DNA of 64,000 nucleotides from positions 124,001-188,000 of the forward strand of contig NZ_JADGEW010000002.1 in the NCBI RefSeq assembly GCF_016744155.1, read 5' to 3'. This DNA comes from Amphritea sp. GTDB lineage: Bacteria > Pseudomonadota > Gammaproteobacteria > Pseudomonadales > Balneatricaceae. Position numbers and translations under genes: made by a program. The notes below the pieces were generated by a model. It was given only the letters and a program-made list of their open reading frames with translations, searched no databases and was not told where the DNA came from. Positions 1-8,885 of this stretch are shown one piece after another (position 1 is the stretch's first letter; every line of letters starts with the position of its first letter).

Positions 1-728
1 ATTACGGTAAGACAGAAGGCGTAATGGAACATCTGGACCTGGATATCAAGCCAGGTGAAAAGGTCGGCGTAGTGGGCCGCTCAGGGGCTGGTAAATCGAC
101 ACTGGTAAATCTGTTATTACGTTTTCATGATCTTGCGGGTGGACGTATAACCATTGATGGACAAGATATCAGTCAGGTTCAGCAGGAGAGCTTACGCAGT
201 CAGATAGGCATGGTGACCCAGGATACTTCCCTGCTGCATCGCAGTGTGAGGGATAATATTCTTTATGGACATCCGGATGCGTCAGAGGAGGCAATGCTCG
301 CCGCAGCAAGGCGAGCAGAAGCCCATGAGTTTATTCTGGGGTTGAGTGATAGGAACGGACGGACAGGGTATGACGCAGAGGTGGGTGAGCGTGGTGTGAA
401 ACTTTCCGGCGGGCAGCGCCAGCGGATCGCCATTGCCCGGGTTATTCTTAAAGATGCACCTATCCTGGTTCTGGATGAAGCAACCTCGGCGTTGGATTCA
501 GAAGTGGAAGCAGATATTCAGCGTGGTCTATCTAATCTGATGCCGGGTAAAACGGTTATCGCTATCGCTCACAGGCTATCGACGATTGCAGCGATGGACC
601 GATTGATTGTGATGGATCAGGGACAAATTGTTGAACAGGGGTCCCATCAGGAACTGATCAGCCAAGGGGGGATTTACGCCCACCTTTGGGCGCATCAGTC
701 CGGTGGCTTTATCGGTATGGATACCTGA
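1..728 (+). CDS. ABC exporter ATP-binding domain, 5'-truncated by the window edge
   Basis: C-terminal part of a fused permease-ATPase ABC exporter (MsbA/multidrug type). The reading frame is open from base 3, so the membrane domain lies outside the window. The visible 241 residues form a complete nucleotide-binding domain: Walker A GRSGAGKST, signature LSGGQRQRIAIAR, Walker B ILVLDEATSALD with D-loop, and switch histidine in AHRLST. The A-loop tyrosine is probably the Tyr encoded at bases 3-5. The DNILYG and VGERG motifs are typical of homodimeric exporters rather than importers. The substrate cannot be told. It ends about 75 bp before a FetB-like permease, but it is not a FetA-type ATPase, so the two need not work together. 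Confidence 0.85.
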   Translation, partial: YGKTEGVMEHLDLDIKPGEKVGVVGRSGAGKSTLVNLLLRFHDLAGGRITIDGQDISQVQQESLRSQIGMVTQDTSLLHRSVRDNILYGHPDASEEAMLAAARRAEAHEFILGLSDRNGRTGYDAEVGERGVKLSGGQRQRIAIARVILKDAPILVLDEATSALDSEVEADIQRGLSNLMPGKTVIAIAHRLSTIAAMDRLIVMDQGQIVEQGSHQELISQGGIYAHLWAHQSGGFIGMDT

Positions 729-802
729 GTTTCTGTGTAAGATAGGCTTACTGTAATACAAGTCTGATCTGATTAAAGTCCGCTTTGCAGAGGAAAGTCT
801 GG

Positions 803-1546
803 ATGCATGTTATCTCATGGTTATCGCTTGCCTGGTGCGCGATTCCGGTTGTGTTGATCGCAATAGTCTATGCTCGCTGGTCCGGTAAGGCATCTGAAGT
901 GCTGTTATCTGCTGCCCGGATGACGCTGCAGTTGATCGGCGTGGGCTATGTGCTGGTGGCCCTGTTTGATAATCCCTCTCCCTGGATTACAGCGGCGGTT
1001 CTGACAATGATGGTTTGTATTGCCAGCTGGATTGCACTTCGCCCGTTGGGCTACCAGCGTAGCTATTTGAAGCCAACGCTGATAGCGCTGGCCAGCTCTA
1101 CGGGCTTACATCTGTTCATCTCTCTGGTGTTAGTAATAGGTGTGGAAACCTGGTATGAACCCCGGATCGTGATCCCTCTGGCAGGCATGTATTTTGCCAA
1201 TACGATGAACGCTATTAGCCTTGCCACTGAGCGTTATCATGCAGAACTGGAGGAAGGCAAGCCAGAGCCTAAAGCCAGGATTACCGCCTTTCAGACGGCG
1301 ATGATCCCCCAGATTAATAGCCTTCTGGCGGTAGGGTTGGTCTCTCTACCAGGAATGATGACCGGCCAGATCCTGTCAGGAGTCTCACCACTAATCGCCG
1401 TGCGTTATCAGATTATGATTATGACGATGGTGCTGGGTTCCGGTGGTTGTGGCGCCGCATTGATGCTCTGGCAGTTGGGGCGTGCTTATCAGGCGAATCA
1501 GCCAGAATCGAAAGGTGACAATCAAGGAGGTAAGGGTGATGAGTGA
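803..1546 (+). CDS. FetB-like ABC permease (UPF0014 family)
   Basis: Integral membrane protein of about 247 residues with roughly seven hydrophobic segments. It matches the UPF0014/FetB family, whose E. coli member is the permease of an iron exporter. Visible family features are the SAARMTLQLIGVGYVL segment near the N terminus, the central GMYFANTMNAISLA segment and the MMTGQILSGVSPLIAVRYQIMIM segment. The ATG at 803 is preferred over the TTG at 785 because an AGAGG ribosome-binding site lies 9 nt before it. A cognate FetA ATPase is not adjacent, unless the unrelated-looking exporter domain upstream substitutes. The stop codon overlaps the start of the next gene by 8 nt, so the two are co-translated. 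The iron-export role is inferred from the family only. Confidence 0.75.
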   Translation: MHVISWLSLAWCAIPVVLIAIVYARWSGKASEVLLSAARMTLQLIGVGYVLVALFDNPSPWITAAVLTMMVCIASWIALRPLGYQRSYLKPTLIALASSTGLHLFISLVLVIGVETWYEPRIVIPLAGMYFANTMNAISLATERYHAELEEGKPEPKARITAFQTAMIPQINSLLAVGLVSLPGMMTGQILSGVSPLIAVRYQIMIMTMVLGSGGCGAALMLWQLGRAYQANQPESKGDNQGGKGDE

Positions 1547-2459
1547 ACGGCCAGTCTTGTCTACAGTCCTGTTTACGGCCTTTGCATTGCTGGCCTTTGC
1601 TGGTAACTCGGTACTCTGCCGGCTGGCGTTGGGAGAGCAGAGTATTGATGCGGGTAGTTTTACTGTGATTCGGTTGCTCTCAGGAATTCTGGTTTTGTCG
1701 CTTCTGTGGTACCTGATGCAGCGTCGCAAAGGGGCACCTCAGGATAGAACGGGGCGAGGGAGTTGGGGCGCCGCTACGATGCTGTTTCTCTATGCTCTCG
1801 CATTCTCATACGCCTATATCAACCTCGATACAGGCACCGGCGCGTTGATTCTGTTTGGCGCTGTGCAGATCACCATGATTCTGATCAGCCTATTTAAAGG
1901 GCATCGTCTGCTGTGGGTTGAATGGTTGGGATTGCTGCTGGCGTTTAGTGGTTTTGTTTATCTTCTGGCACCGGTGGTTAATACACCAGGGCTTTGGGGT
2001 TTTATACTGATGACCGTGGCAGGCATAGCCTGGGGGATTTATACGCTGATGGGGCGGGAGTCCGATAACCCATTGTCAGATACCCATTATAATTTTTTCA
2101 GGACCCTTCCTTTTGTTGCTGTGATGCTAATTTTGATTCTTGTTTCCGGGGAGATGAATCTAACTTCAAAAGGTATAATACTGGCAATCCTATCGGGTGC
2201 GATCGCTTCAGGTATTGGTTATGCCGTCTGGTATCGAGCGTTAGGTGGGCTATCTGCGGTACAGGCCGCCGTCCTGCAATTACTGGTGCCGGTGATTGCT
2301 GCCTTAGGAGGTGTGCTGTTTACGGATGAAATTATCTCTATCCGACTGATGCTGGCCTCGCTGCTAGTACTGGGTGGTATTATGCTGGTTGTGACTGGCC
2401 GTTATTATCTGCTTCAGCGGCAGGCTAATCGGGCAATTTGCGGCAACAATAAACCTTAA
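1539..2459 (+). CDS. DMT-superfamily (EamA) transporter
   Basis: Inner-membrane transporter of 306 residues with about ten transmembrane helices arranged as two EamA repeats. The first contains FAGNSVLCRLALG and the second IAWGIYTLMGRES. The C-terminal helix pair (QLLVPVIAALGGVLFTDE) has the proline- and glutamate-containing signature of EamA proteins. Family members export amino acids, metabolites or drugs; the substrate here is unknown. The ATG at 1539 is chosen over an earlier in-frame start at 1482 because a strong AAGGAGG sits 8 nt upstream and the N terminus then starts at the first membrane helix. It overlaps the end of the FetB-like gene. Confidence 0.8.
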   Translation: MSERPVLSTVLFTAFALLAFAGNSVLCRLALGEQSIDAGSFTVIRLLSGILVLSLLWYLMQRRKGAPQDRTGRGSWGAATMLFLYALAFSYAYINLDTGTGALILFGAVQITMILISLFKGHRLLWVEWLGLLLAFSGFVYLLAPVVNTPGLWGFILMTVAGIAWGIYTLMGRESDNPLSDTHYNFFRTLPFVAVMLILILVSGEMNLTSKGIILAILSGAIASGIGYAVWYRALGGLSAVQAAVLQLLVPVIAALGGVLFTDEIISIRLMLASLLVLGGIMLVVTGRYYLLQRQANRAICGNNKP

Positions 2460-2497
2460 TTCACACCTTAATTTTTTTACATATGGATTGATATTTG

Positions 2498-3133
2498 ATG
2501 ATGGATACTCAGCTACTTATAACCTTTATCGTTGCGATAACGCTACTAACCCTGACGCCTGGCGTTGATACGATGGTGACTATTCGCAATAGTGCCCGGG
2601 GCGGCTGGAAGGATGGTTTTGCTACGAGTACCGGCATTTGTAGTGGACTGTTTCTACATGCGACTGTTTCTGCATTGGGGATATCGGTTATCTTATTGCA
2701 ATCGGCTAATGCATTTCAGTTTTTGAAACTGATTGGCGCCGGTTATCTCATTTGGCTGGGCATGAAAAGCTTATTTTCATTACTCAAAGGGCAGGGGGTC
2801 TTTACCCTGCCAGAGGGGAAAGAAGGTAGCTTTGTGTTGAAGCGTTCGTTCCGGGAGGGTTTTCTGTCTAATGCCCTTAATCCGAAAACAGCTCTGTTTT
2901 ATATGGCTTTTCTACCGCAATTTATTGACCCCACAGGTTCGGCACTTGTTCAGTCGTTAGGATTAGCGGCAATCCATTTCTGTATCGCTATGTTGTGGCA
3001 GTGTTTGTTGGCGCTGGCGGTTAACCGGGCTCGTCAGTGGCTTCAGCATCCATTTGTTAGCCGGGGAATCAATGGGATTTGTGGGACTGTATTGATATAT
3101 CTCGGTGCCCGACTGGCGTTGGCTGAGGAGTAG
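2498..3133 (+). CDS. LysE/RhtB-family amino-acid exporter
   Basis: Small membrane exporter of 211 residues, the usual size of the LysE/RhtB family, with about six hydrophobic segments. The N-terminal ITLLTLTPGVDTM motif and the internal FLSNALNPKTALFYMAFLPQF motif are hallmarks of the RhtB branch, which exports homoserine, threonine, leucine or related metabolites. The exact substrate cannot be assigned. The start is taken at the ATG at 2498; an ATG directly after it and a TTG before it are alternatives, and no strong ribosome-binding site decides. The next gene begins 4 nt after the stop, which suggests co-transcription. Confidence 0.8.
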   Translation: MMDTQLLITFIVAITLLTLTPGVDTMVTIRNSARGGWKDGFATSTGICSGLFLHATVSALGISVILLQSANAFQFLKLIGAGYLIWLGMKSLFSLLKGQGVFTLPEGKEGSFVLKRSFREGFLSNALNPKTALFYMAFLPQFIDPTGSALVQSLGLAAIHFCIAMLWQCLLALAVNRARQWLQHPFVSRGINGICGTVLIYLGARLALAEE

Positions 3134-3136
3134 TAG

Positions 3137-4180
3137 ATGCGAATTGAGCAGCTTTTCGGTATAGATTTACCGTTGATACAGGCGCCGATGGCAGGTGCTC
3201 AGGATGCCGCACTAGCGATTGCGGTCGCTGAAGCGGGCGGACTGGGGTCTTTGCCATGTGCAATGTTAACGCCGGATCAGCTTATAGCTGAGTTAGAGAG
3301 CATTCGTGCGGTCACAGATAAACCCATCAATCTTAATTTTTTCTCCCATACAATGCCTGCCTCTGATGCAGGCCAGGAACAGCAATGGCGTACGTGTCTG
3401 CAGCCCTACTATCAGCAGTATGATATTGATCCTGAGAAGATAGCCTCCGGAGCAACACGAACTCCTTTTGATCATAAAATGGCTGAGGTGTTAGAAAAGT
3501 ATCGCCCGGACGTGGTGAGTTTTCATTTCGGATTGCCAGAACCTGAATTGCTTCAACGGGTGCGTAACTGTGGCTGTAAGATCTTATCCAGTGCGACAAC
3601 GGTCGCTGAAGCCCGTTGGCTGGAGCAGCAGGGCGTGGATGGAATTATCGCGCAAGGGTTAGAGGCGGGTGGCCACCGGGGATTTTTCCTGAATTCCGAT
3701 CTGAATACTCAGGCAGGAACAATGGCGCTGTTGCCTCAGATCATTGCAGCAACTGATCTACCAGTCATTGCGGCCGGAGGGATCGCCGATCGCGCAGGAA
3801 TAAAAGCGGCACTCATGATGGGCGCTGCTGGCGTGCAATTAGGGACGACATTTCTCCTCTGTGATGAGTCACGAATCAGCGAAATTCATCGCCAGGCACT
3901 ACTTGATGCAGAATATCCTACAGCTCTCACCAATATTTTCTCGGGCGGGGCAGCCCGGGGTATTGTTAATCGGGTGATGGCGGAGTTAGGAGCAATGCCT
4001 TCAACAGCGCCGCCGTTTCCCTTGGCTACTGCCGCTATTGGCCCGCTGCGGGCAGCAGCGGAAGAGCAAGGGGTAGGTGATTTTTCTCCTCTCTGGAGTG
4101 GACAAAACCGCACCGGTTGCCGGCCAGTGCCCGCAGCTGAACTGGTAAATTACTTATTTGAAGGTCTGGAACGGGGATAA
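3137..4180 (+). CDS. nitronate monooxygenase-like FMN oxidoreductase
   Basis: TIM-barrel flavoprotein of 347 residues in the 2-nitropropane dioxygenase / nitronate monooxygenase family, which oxidises nitroalkanes or propionate 3-nitronate with FMN and oxygen. The N terminus has the family motif LIQAPMAG. The central VDGIIAQGLEAGGHRG carries the histidine of the active-site region, and the FMN phosphate loop is seen in PVIAAGGIADRAGIKAALMMGAAGVQLGTTFL. A GAGGAG ribosome-binding site, which lies inside the end of the previous gene, precedes the ATG. The protein is cytoplasmic, with no signal peptide. The family annotation is secure; the natural substrate is not. Confidence 0.85.
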   Translation: MRIEQLFGIDLPLIQAPMAGAQDAALAIAVAEAGGLGSLPCAMLTPDQLIAELESIRAVTDKPINLNFFSHTMPASDAGQEQQWRTCLQPYYQQYDIDPEKIASGATRTPFDHKMAEVLEKYRPDVVSFHFGLPEPELLQRVRNCGCKILSSATTVAEARWLEQQGVDGIIAQGLEAGGHRGFFLNSDLNTQAGTMALLPQIIAATDLPVIAAGGIADRAGIKAALMMGAAGVQLGTTFLLCDESRISEIHRQALLDAEYPTALTNIFSGGAARGIVNRVMAELGAMPSTAPPFPLATAAIGPLRAAAEEQGVGDFSPLWSGQNRTGCRPVPAAELVNYLFEGLERG

Positions 4181-4292
4181 ATTCTTAACAGGGGTTGATA
4201 TATTTTTACTCACCCCCAGATTAGAAATAATTCACTAATCTAGGCCTCTGTCAGCAGTGCTGCTCACGTCTTATCCTATTGAGGTCTGAACA

Positions 4293-4775
4293 ATGCAAAT
4301 TGCTGACAATAAGATTGTCCTGATTCACTACACCCTGTCTAATCTTGATGATGAAGTCATGGATTCATCTGCCGGTGGCGAACCGCTGGCATACCTTCAC
4401 GGTAAAGGTAATATCGTTCCTGGTCTGGAAAAAGAACTACTGGGTAAGAAAGTAGGCGACAAGGTCAAAGTTGAAGTCTCTCCTGAAGAGGGTTACGGAG
4501 AGCTAAACGAAGAACTGATTCAGGAAGTGGAACGTGCAGCTTTTGAAGGTGTTGAGGCTATCGAAGTCGGTATGCGTTTTATGGCCCAGACTGCCTGGGG
4601 ACAGCAGCCAGTTGTTGTGACTGCGGTGACCGAAGAGACCGTTATTGTTGATGGTAACCATCCTCTTGCTGACCAATCTTTGAAGTTTGATGTTGAAGTG
4701 GTTGAAGTACGCGATGCTTCTGAAGAAGAGCTGGAGCACGGTCATGCCCATGGTGAAGGTGGTCATCACCACTGA
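4293..4775 (+). CDS. slyD: FKBP-type peptidyl-prolyl isomerase SlyD
   Basis: Cytoplasmic prolyl isomerase and chaperone of 160 residues. The FKBP domain is split by the insert-in-flap domain typical of SlyD. The N-terminal part runs through LAYLHGKGNIVPGLEKELLGKKVGDK and SPEEGYGE, and the flap region follows at about residues 70-130. The last dozen residues form a short histidine-rich tail (HGHAHGEGGHHH) of the kind that binds nickel in SlyD; it is shorter than the E. coli tail. The gene stands alone, with 112 bp of non-coding DNA upstream and an intrinsic terminator directly downstream. Confidence 0.93.
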   Translation: MQIADNKIVLIHYTLSNLDDEVMDSSAGGEPLAYLHGKGNIVPGLEKELLGKKVGDKVKVEVSPEEGYGELNEELIQEVERAAFEGVEAIEVGMRFMAQTAWGQQPVVVTAVTEETVIVDGNHPLADQSLKFDVEVVEVRDASEEELEHGHAHGEGGHHH

Positions 4776-4792
4776 TCGATTTTCTGCTTAAT

Positions 4793-4820
4793 AAAAAAAA
4801 GGCGCTCAGCGCCTTTTTTT
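4793..4820 (+). terminator. intrinsic terminator of slyD
   Basis: A GGCGC-TCA-GCGCC hairpin is flanked by eight A on the left and seven T on the right. It lies 18 bp after the slyD stop. The A-run could let it act in the other direction too, but no converging gene is present. Confidence 0.85.
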
Positions 4821-4898
4821 GTTTGTCCCGCTCTAACATCTTTCATCCCGGTACATATATACTTGAGCGATACAGCCGTTACAGCCGAGTGAGCCCAG

Positions 4899-5819
4899 AT
4901 GAGAGAGCCGATTGAATCTGCTATAACAGAAGTGTCCAAAGTGCTTTATGGCAAGCAGGAACAGATAAAACTGGCCCTGACCTGTATCTTTAGTCAGGGG
5001 CATTTGTTGATTGAAGACCTGCCAGGGATGGGCAAGACGACACTGGCTCATGCATTGGCAAAGATACTGGGTTTAGACTATCAGCGCCTGCAGTTTACCA
5101 GTGATATGTTGCCGGCAGATATTTTAGGCGTCAGTATCTTTGAGCCTACCAGTGCTACTTTTCAGTTTCATCCGGGCCCTGTTTTTACTCAGCTATTATT
5201 GGCTGATGAGGTGAATCGAACGACCCCTAAAACCCAGTCAGCACTGCTTGAAGCGATGGAAGAGTCCAGAGTCAGTATTGATGGGCAGACCTATCCTCTG
5301 CCGCAGCCATTCTTTGTAATAGCGACGCAAAACCCGGTTACTCAACAGGGTACCTTTCCTTTGCCAGAGTCCCAACTGGACCGCTTCCTGATGCGGATTG
5401 AATTGGGTTATCCCGATGATAAAGCCGAGCGGGAGTTGCTGAAAGGAGGTGACCCCCGTGATCGTCTTAAGGATCTCCCTGCCGTTATCAGCGACGCTGA
5501 ACTGAAGCGGATAACCGCGGCCTGTGCAGCGGTTAATGTATCAGACAGTATTCTCGATTACCTCCAGCGATTGATCGCCCACAGTCGCCAAGCGCCTGAA
5601 TTCAGTTTTGGCATCTCGCCCCGTGGCGCTCTGGCGTTACTGAGTGCCAGTCGCAGCTGGGCCTATATCGAAGGACGGGATTATGTGATTCCAGAAGATC
5701 TTCAGCAACTTCTAGGGCCTGTTACCGGGCACCGGTTACGTGCCGCAGAAGATATTGGTGGCTTTGGTGCTAACGCTTTGATTCAACAGATGCTGAGTCA
5801 GGTGGATGTGGTGGCCTGA
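4899..5819 (+). CDS. MoxR-family AAA+ ATPase
   Basis: MoxR-type AAA+ ATPase of 306 residues. Walker A is at residues 43-48 (GMGKTT), Walker B around residues 99-107 (LLLADEVNR), followed by the sensor motif ATQNP and the arginine-finger region QLDRFLMR. MoxR proteins act as chaperones that help assemble or activate enzyme complexes, often with VWA-domain proteins. Here the partners are a DUF58 protein and a transglutaminase-like membrane protein directly downstream, a common three-gene arrangement of unknown purpose. MoxR takes its name from methanol oxidation, but this conserved trio occurs in many bacteria without quinoproteins, so no link to the alcohol genes should be assumed. Confidence 0.88.
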   Translation: MREPIESAITEVSKVLYGKQEQIKLALTCIFSQGHLLIEDLPGMGKTTLAHALAKILGLDYQRLQFTSDMLPADILGVSIFEPTSATFQFHPGPVFTQLLLADEVNRTTPKTQSALLEAMEESRVSIDGQTYPLPQPFFVIATQNPVTQQGTFPLPESQLDRFLMRIELGYPDDKAERELLKGGDPRDRLKDLPAVISDAELKRITAACAAVNVSDSILDYLQRLIAHSRQAPEFSFGISPRGALALLSASRSWAYIEGRDYVIPEDLQQLLGPVTGHRLRAAEDIGGFGANALIQQMLSQVDVVA

Positions 5820-5829
5820 GGGCAGGGTT

Positions 5830-6876
5830 ATGATTGCAGCGGACATAAAAGCAGGGTTAGGCGCTAGTATAAGAGCTTTTCGGCAACGACTTAAGCGAGG
5901 CTTCTTAGACTGGAGCCTGCGCCGCAGCCCACGGTTAAAGCAGCTTACCTTGAGCCAGCGGCGAATCTATATTTTACCCTCGCGGGCCGGTTTTGTGTTT
6001 TTGTTACTTCTACTCGTTATGCTGTTGCTGGCGATTAATTATCAGAACAATCTTATGTTCGCGACAACTTTTTTACTTGGCAGTTTGTTTGTTGTAGCGA
6101 TTCTGCATACCTATGCGAATCTATCAGGTATCAGGATTAACTTTATTCGCGGACATGCCTGTTTTGTCGGAGAACAGGCCGCATTCGATCTGACTTTGAC
6201 AGCCAGTGGTACTCGCCAATATGAAAGTATTCAGCTGCGCTTAGCCGAGGGTGATGGCCGTGCTATTGATCTACTTGAACAGCGGCAGTTAAATCTTAGT
6301 CTGTATCAGCATACTCACCATCGTGGGCCTCTTCAGGCGGGTGCGCTGTTGATTGAAACCTTTTATCCGCTGGGTCTTTTCAGAGCTTGGACCTGGCTGC
6401 AAGTAGACCTGCAGACTATGGTTTATCCTCGTCCTGTGGCTGGTGGGTCGCTGCCCGATCTAGTGGGTTCCGGCTCGGGTGAACAGACCCAGGAGCGTCT
6501 GGGAGAAAACTCCGGAGGCGAAGAATTTGCCGGCCTTGAACAGTATCAGCCGGGTATGTCACTCAAGCGGGTAGCCTGGAAAAACTATGCCCGTGGGCAG
6601 GGAATGCACGCTAAACACTATGTTGAGCTGAGTGATATTCGCCGCTGGTTAAATTGGCAGCTTTGGCCTGAATTGGGAACGGAAGCCCGACTATCAAGGC
6701 TTACCTGGTGGGTTTTACAGTTACACCGTATGGAGGAAGAGTATGGTTTGCTGTTGCCAGGTTTAGAGATCACTCCTAACCGGGGAGAGGTTCATCGGAT
6801 TCAGGTACTCGAAGCGCTGGCATGTTTTGCTTTGAATGCAGAAAGTGATTCAGGAACCGCGGAGAAGAAACCGTGA
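5830..6876 (+). CDS. DUF58-domain membrane protein
   Basis: Protein of 348 residues with two adjacent hydrophobic helices near residues 50-95 and a C-terminal DUF58 region. The motif EEFAGLEQYQPGMSLKRVAWKNYAR matches the DUF58 core, which resembles a degenerate VWA fold. It always accompanies MoxR ATPases and is a likely client or partner. The ATG at 5830 is preferred to one at 5806 because a purine-rich GAGGGCAGGG lies just upstream, and the shorter form leaves only a short gap after the MoxR stop. The stop overlaps the GTG of the next gene by 4 nt, so translation is coupled. Confidence 0.8.
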   Translation: MIAADIKAGLGASIRAFRQRLKRGFLDWSLRRSPRLKQLTLSQRRIYILPSRAGFVFLLLLLVMLLLAINYQNNLMFATTFLLGSLFVVAILHTYANLSGIRINFIRGHACFVGEQAAFDLTLTASGTRQYESIQLRLAEGDGRAIDLLEQRQLNLSLYQHTHHRGPLQAGALLIETFYPLGLFRAWTWLQVDLQTMVYPRPVAGGSLPDLVGSGSGEQTQERLGENSGGEEFAGLEQYQPGMSLKRVAWKNYARGQGMHAKHYVELSDIRRWLNWQLWPELGTEARLSRLTWWVLQLHRMEEEYGLLLPGLEITPNRGEVHRIQVLEALACFALNAESDSGTAEKKP

Positions 6877-8885
6877 AGCCCCTATTTCAACTAACTCGCA
6901 GTAGCATGATCTGGTTATTGGTCAGTATTCTGCTGGTGACTATTCCCTTTATTTCGATTCTGCCCGGTTGGTTGTATCTGCTGGCTTTTCTGACAGTGGG
7001 GTGGCGTCTTATGGTGCACAGTGGGCGGTGGAATTTCCCCCACTGGAGTGTCCGCTTCGGTTTGTTATTGCTGGTGCTGCTTGGTTTGTTGTTTGAGTTG
7101 CGAAGTGGTTCGGTGATGGCGGTGACGGTGGGGTTGCTAGTGTCAGCTTTTCTGCTGAAACTGACAGAGATGTATCGCCGGCGGGACGCCTTAGTGGTGA
7201 TCTTCGTAGCCTTTCTACTGACGGTATGTAGTTTTCTGTTTCATCAGTCGATTCCCATGGCGCTATATGCATTACTCTGTTTGATTGTGGTCACCGCCTG
7301 CCTGAATACGGTCTATCGTAGCCAGCAGAACAGCGATGTCTGGCGGCCTCTGAAACACTCTGTGACACTGTATATGCAAGCACTGCCAATGATGCTGGTG
7401 TTGTTTCTGATCTTTCCCAGAATTGGCCCTCTGTGGCAGGTCGATATGAATACCGGTCAGAGCTTTACCGGCTTGTCTGACTCAATGTCGCCGGGGGATG
7501 TTAGCCGTCTTACCCGTTCAGCCGAGATCGCGTTCAGAGCCCGTTTTGATGGTTTACCGCCTCCGGAAAATCAGCGCTACTGGCGGGGACTTACCTATGA
7601 CCGCTTTGATGGACGCCGCTGGACTCGATCTGAATTAAAAAAGGCCGGTGCTACCGATTCTGAGTTATCAGTTAGTGGACAGAAATACAGTTATCAGGTG
7701 GTGATGGAAGCAACAGGTCAACCCTGGCGCTATGGGCTTGATATTCCAATGGATTACCCTACTAATGTTCGCCGCATTTCTGACCTGACTTTAGTGGGCA
7801 AAGAGCCGTTGATGCAAAGAGCACAGTATCAGCTTGTGTCCCAACAAGGTCCCATAAAAGAGGCTCTGTCAGCTGACCGTTATAGCGAGTACCTACAATT
7901 GCCACAACAGGGTAATGAAAAAACTCGCCAATTAGCGTTGAAGTGGCATTCTGAAAATGCTGTAACTAAAGACTTTTCGAAACAGCTACTGGAATTCTTC
8001 GCCAGTGATTTTCGTTATACCCTGGAGCCTCCTCTATTGTTAAGCGCTGATCCCATCGATCAGCTTCTGTTTGAAAGCAAACGTGGGTTTTGTGGTCATT
8101 TTGCCAGTGCGGCAGTATTTATGTTTCGGGCCGCTGGCATTCCTGCTCGGGTTGTTGGTGGCTATCTAGGAGGGGAGATGAACCCTCTGGACGGAGCATT
8201 AACAGTTAGACAGTATGAGGCGCATGCCTGGCTGGAGTATTGGGACCGGCAGGACTTAAGTTGGCACCGGCTGGATCCTACCTCCGTGGTGGCGCCGCTC
8301 CGACTGGAGCAGCCTGCCGAGCAGTTGTTTCGTTCTGAATCAGCCTTTCTTGCAGATGCCCTGATGATGCGTAACGGTTTTCTGAGTGGCACCCTGTTGA
8401 AGCAACTAAGACTTCGTTATGAGGCGATGAACTACGGCTGGCACCGCTGGGTACTCAATTTTCATCAGCAACAGTCAGGTATTCTGCAACAGTTGTTGGG
8501 TGATATTTCAGTACTGAAGATATTATTGCTGGTTTTGGTGCCGGGAGGTTTGGTTCTGTCATGGGTTGCCGCCAGCTTGCTGTTTCGGCGAGGTCCCCGC
8601 AAGAACTCTTTATTAAAAGCACTGGAACGTTTAGATAAACAGTTAAAGCCTGCCGGGTTAGAGCGCAAACGTGGTGAGACCGTGAATCAGTTTGCTACAC
8701 GTCTGGCGGTATCATTTCCTCCTCTTACAGTTGAATTTCTAGATCTGGCCCGTTGTTATGAACAGATCAGTTATGCCGAAAATGCTGACCCTGATTTGAC
8801 TCAAAGGTTTATGGAGATCATTGGTCGCTGTATTAAGGTTAATTTAAGCTCTGTGAGCTCTGGTGGGGCAGACTTAAGTAAATGA
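6873..8885 (+). CDS. TgpA-like membrane transglutaminase (DUF3488 plus transglutaminase core)
   Basis: Membrane protein of 670 residues. An N-terminal block of about six helices (DUF3488) is followed by a periplasmic transglutaminase-like domain, a further helix near residue 550 and a C-terminal DUF4129-like tail. The catalytic triad is complete: Cys407 in RGFCGHFA, His451 in YEAHAWLEYW and Asp468 in RLDPTSVV. P. aeruginosa TgpA, the best-known member, is essential and has transglutaminase activity in vitro. The GTG start overlaps the previous stop as GTGA, and the stop overlaps the next start as ATGA, so this gene sits in a tightly coupled operon with MoxR and DUF58. Confidence 0.88.
   Translation: MKPLFQLTRSSMIWLLVSILLVTIPFISILPGWLYLLAFLTVGWRLMVHSGRWNFPHWSVRFGLLLLVLLGLLFELRSGSVMAVTVGLLVSAFLLKLTEMYRRRDALVVIFVAFLLTVCSFLFHQSIPMALYALLCLIVVTACLNTVYRSQQNSDVWRPLKHSVTLYMQALPMMLVLFLIFPRIGPLWQVDMNTGQSFTGLSDSMSPGDVSRLTRSAEIAFRARFDGLPPPENQRYWRGLTYDRFDGRRWTRSELKKAGATDSELSVSGQKYSYQVVMEATGQPWRYGLDIPMDYPTNVRRISDLTLVGKEPLMQRAQYQLVSQQGPIKEALSADRYSEYLQLPQQGNEKTRQLALKWHSENAVTKDFSKQLLEFFASDFRYTLEPPLLLSADPIDQLLFESKRGFCGHFASAAVFMFRAAGIPARVVGGYLGGEMNPLDGALTVRQYEAHAWLEYWDRQDLSWHRLDPTSVVAPLRLEQPAEQLFRSESAFLADALMMRNGFLSGTLLKQLRLRYEAMNYGWHRWVLNFHQQQSGILQQLLGDISVLKILLLVLVPGGLVLSWVAASLLFRRGPRKNSLLKALERLDKQLKPAGLERKRGETVNQFATRLAVSFPPLTVEFLDLARCYEQISYAENADPDLTQRFMEIIGRCIKVNLSSVSSGGADLSK

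Noticed and set aside
4899-8885. MoxR/DUF58/TgpA genes as part of the methanol or alcohol oxidation machinery
   Set aside because: The trio is widespread in bacteria without quinoproteins, and no regulon box or link to the alcohol genes is seen near it.
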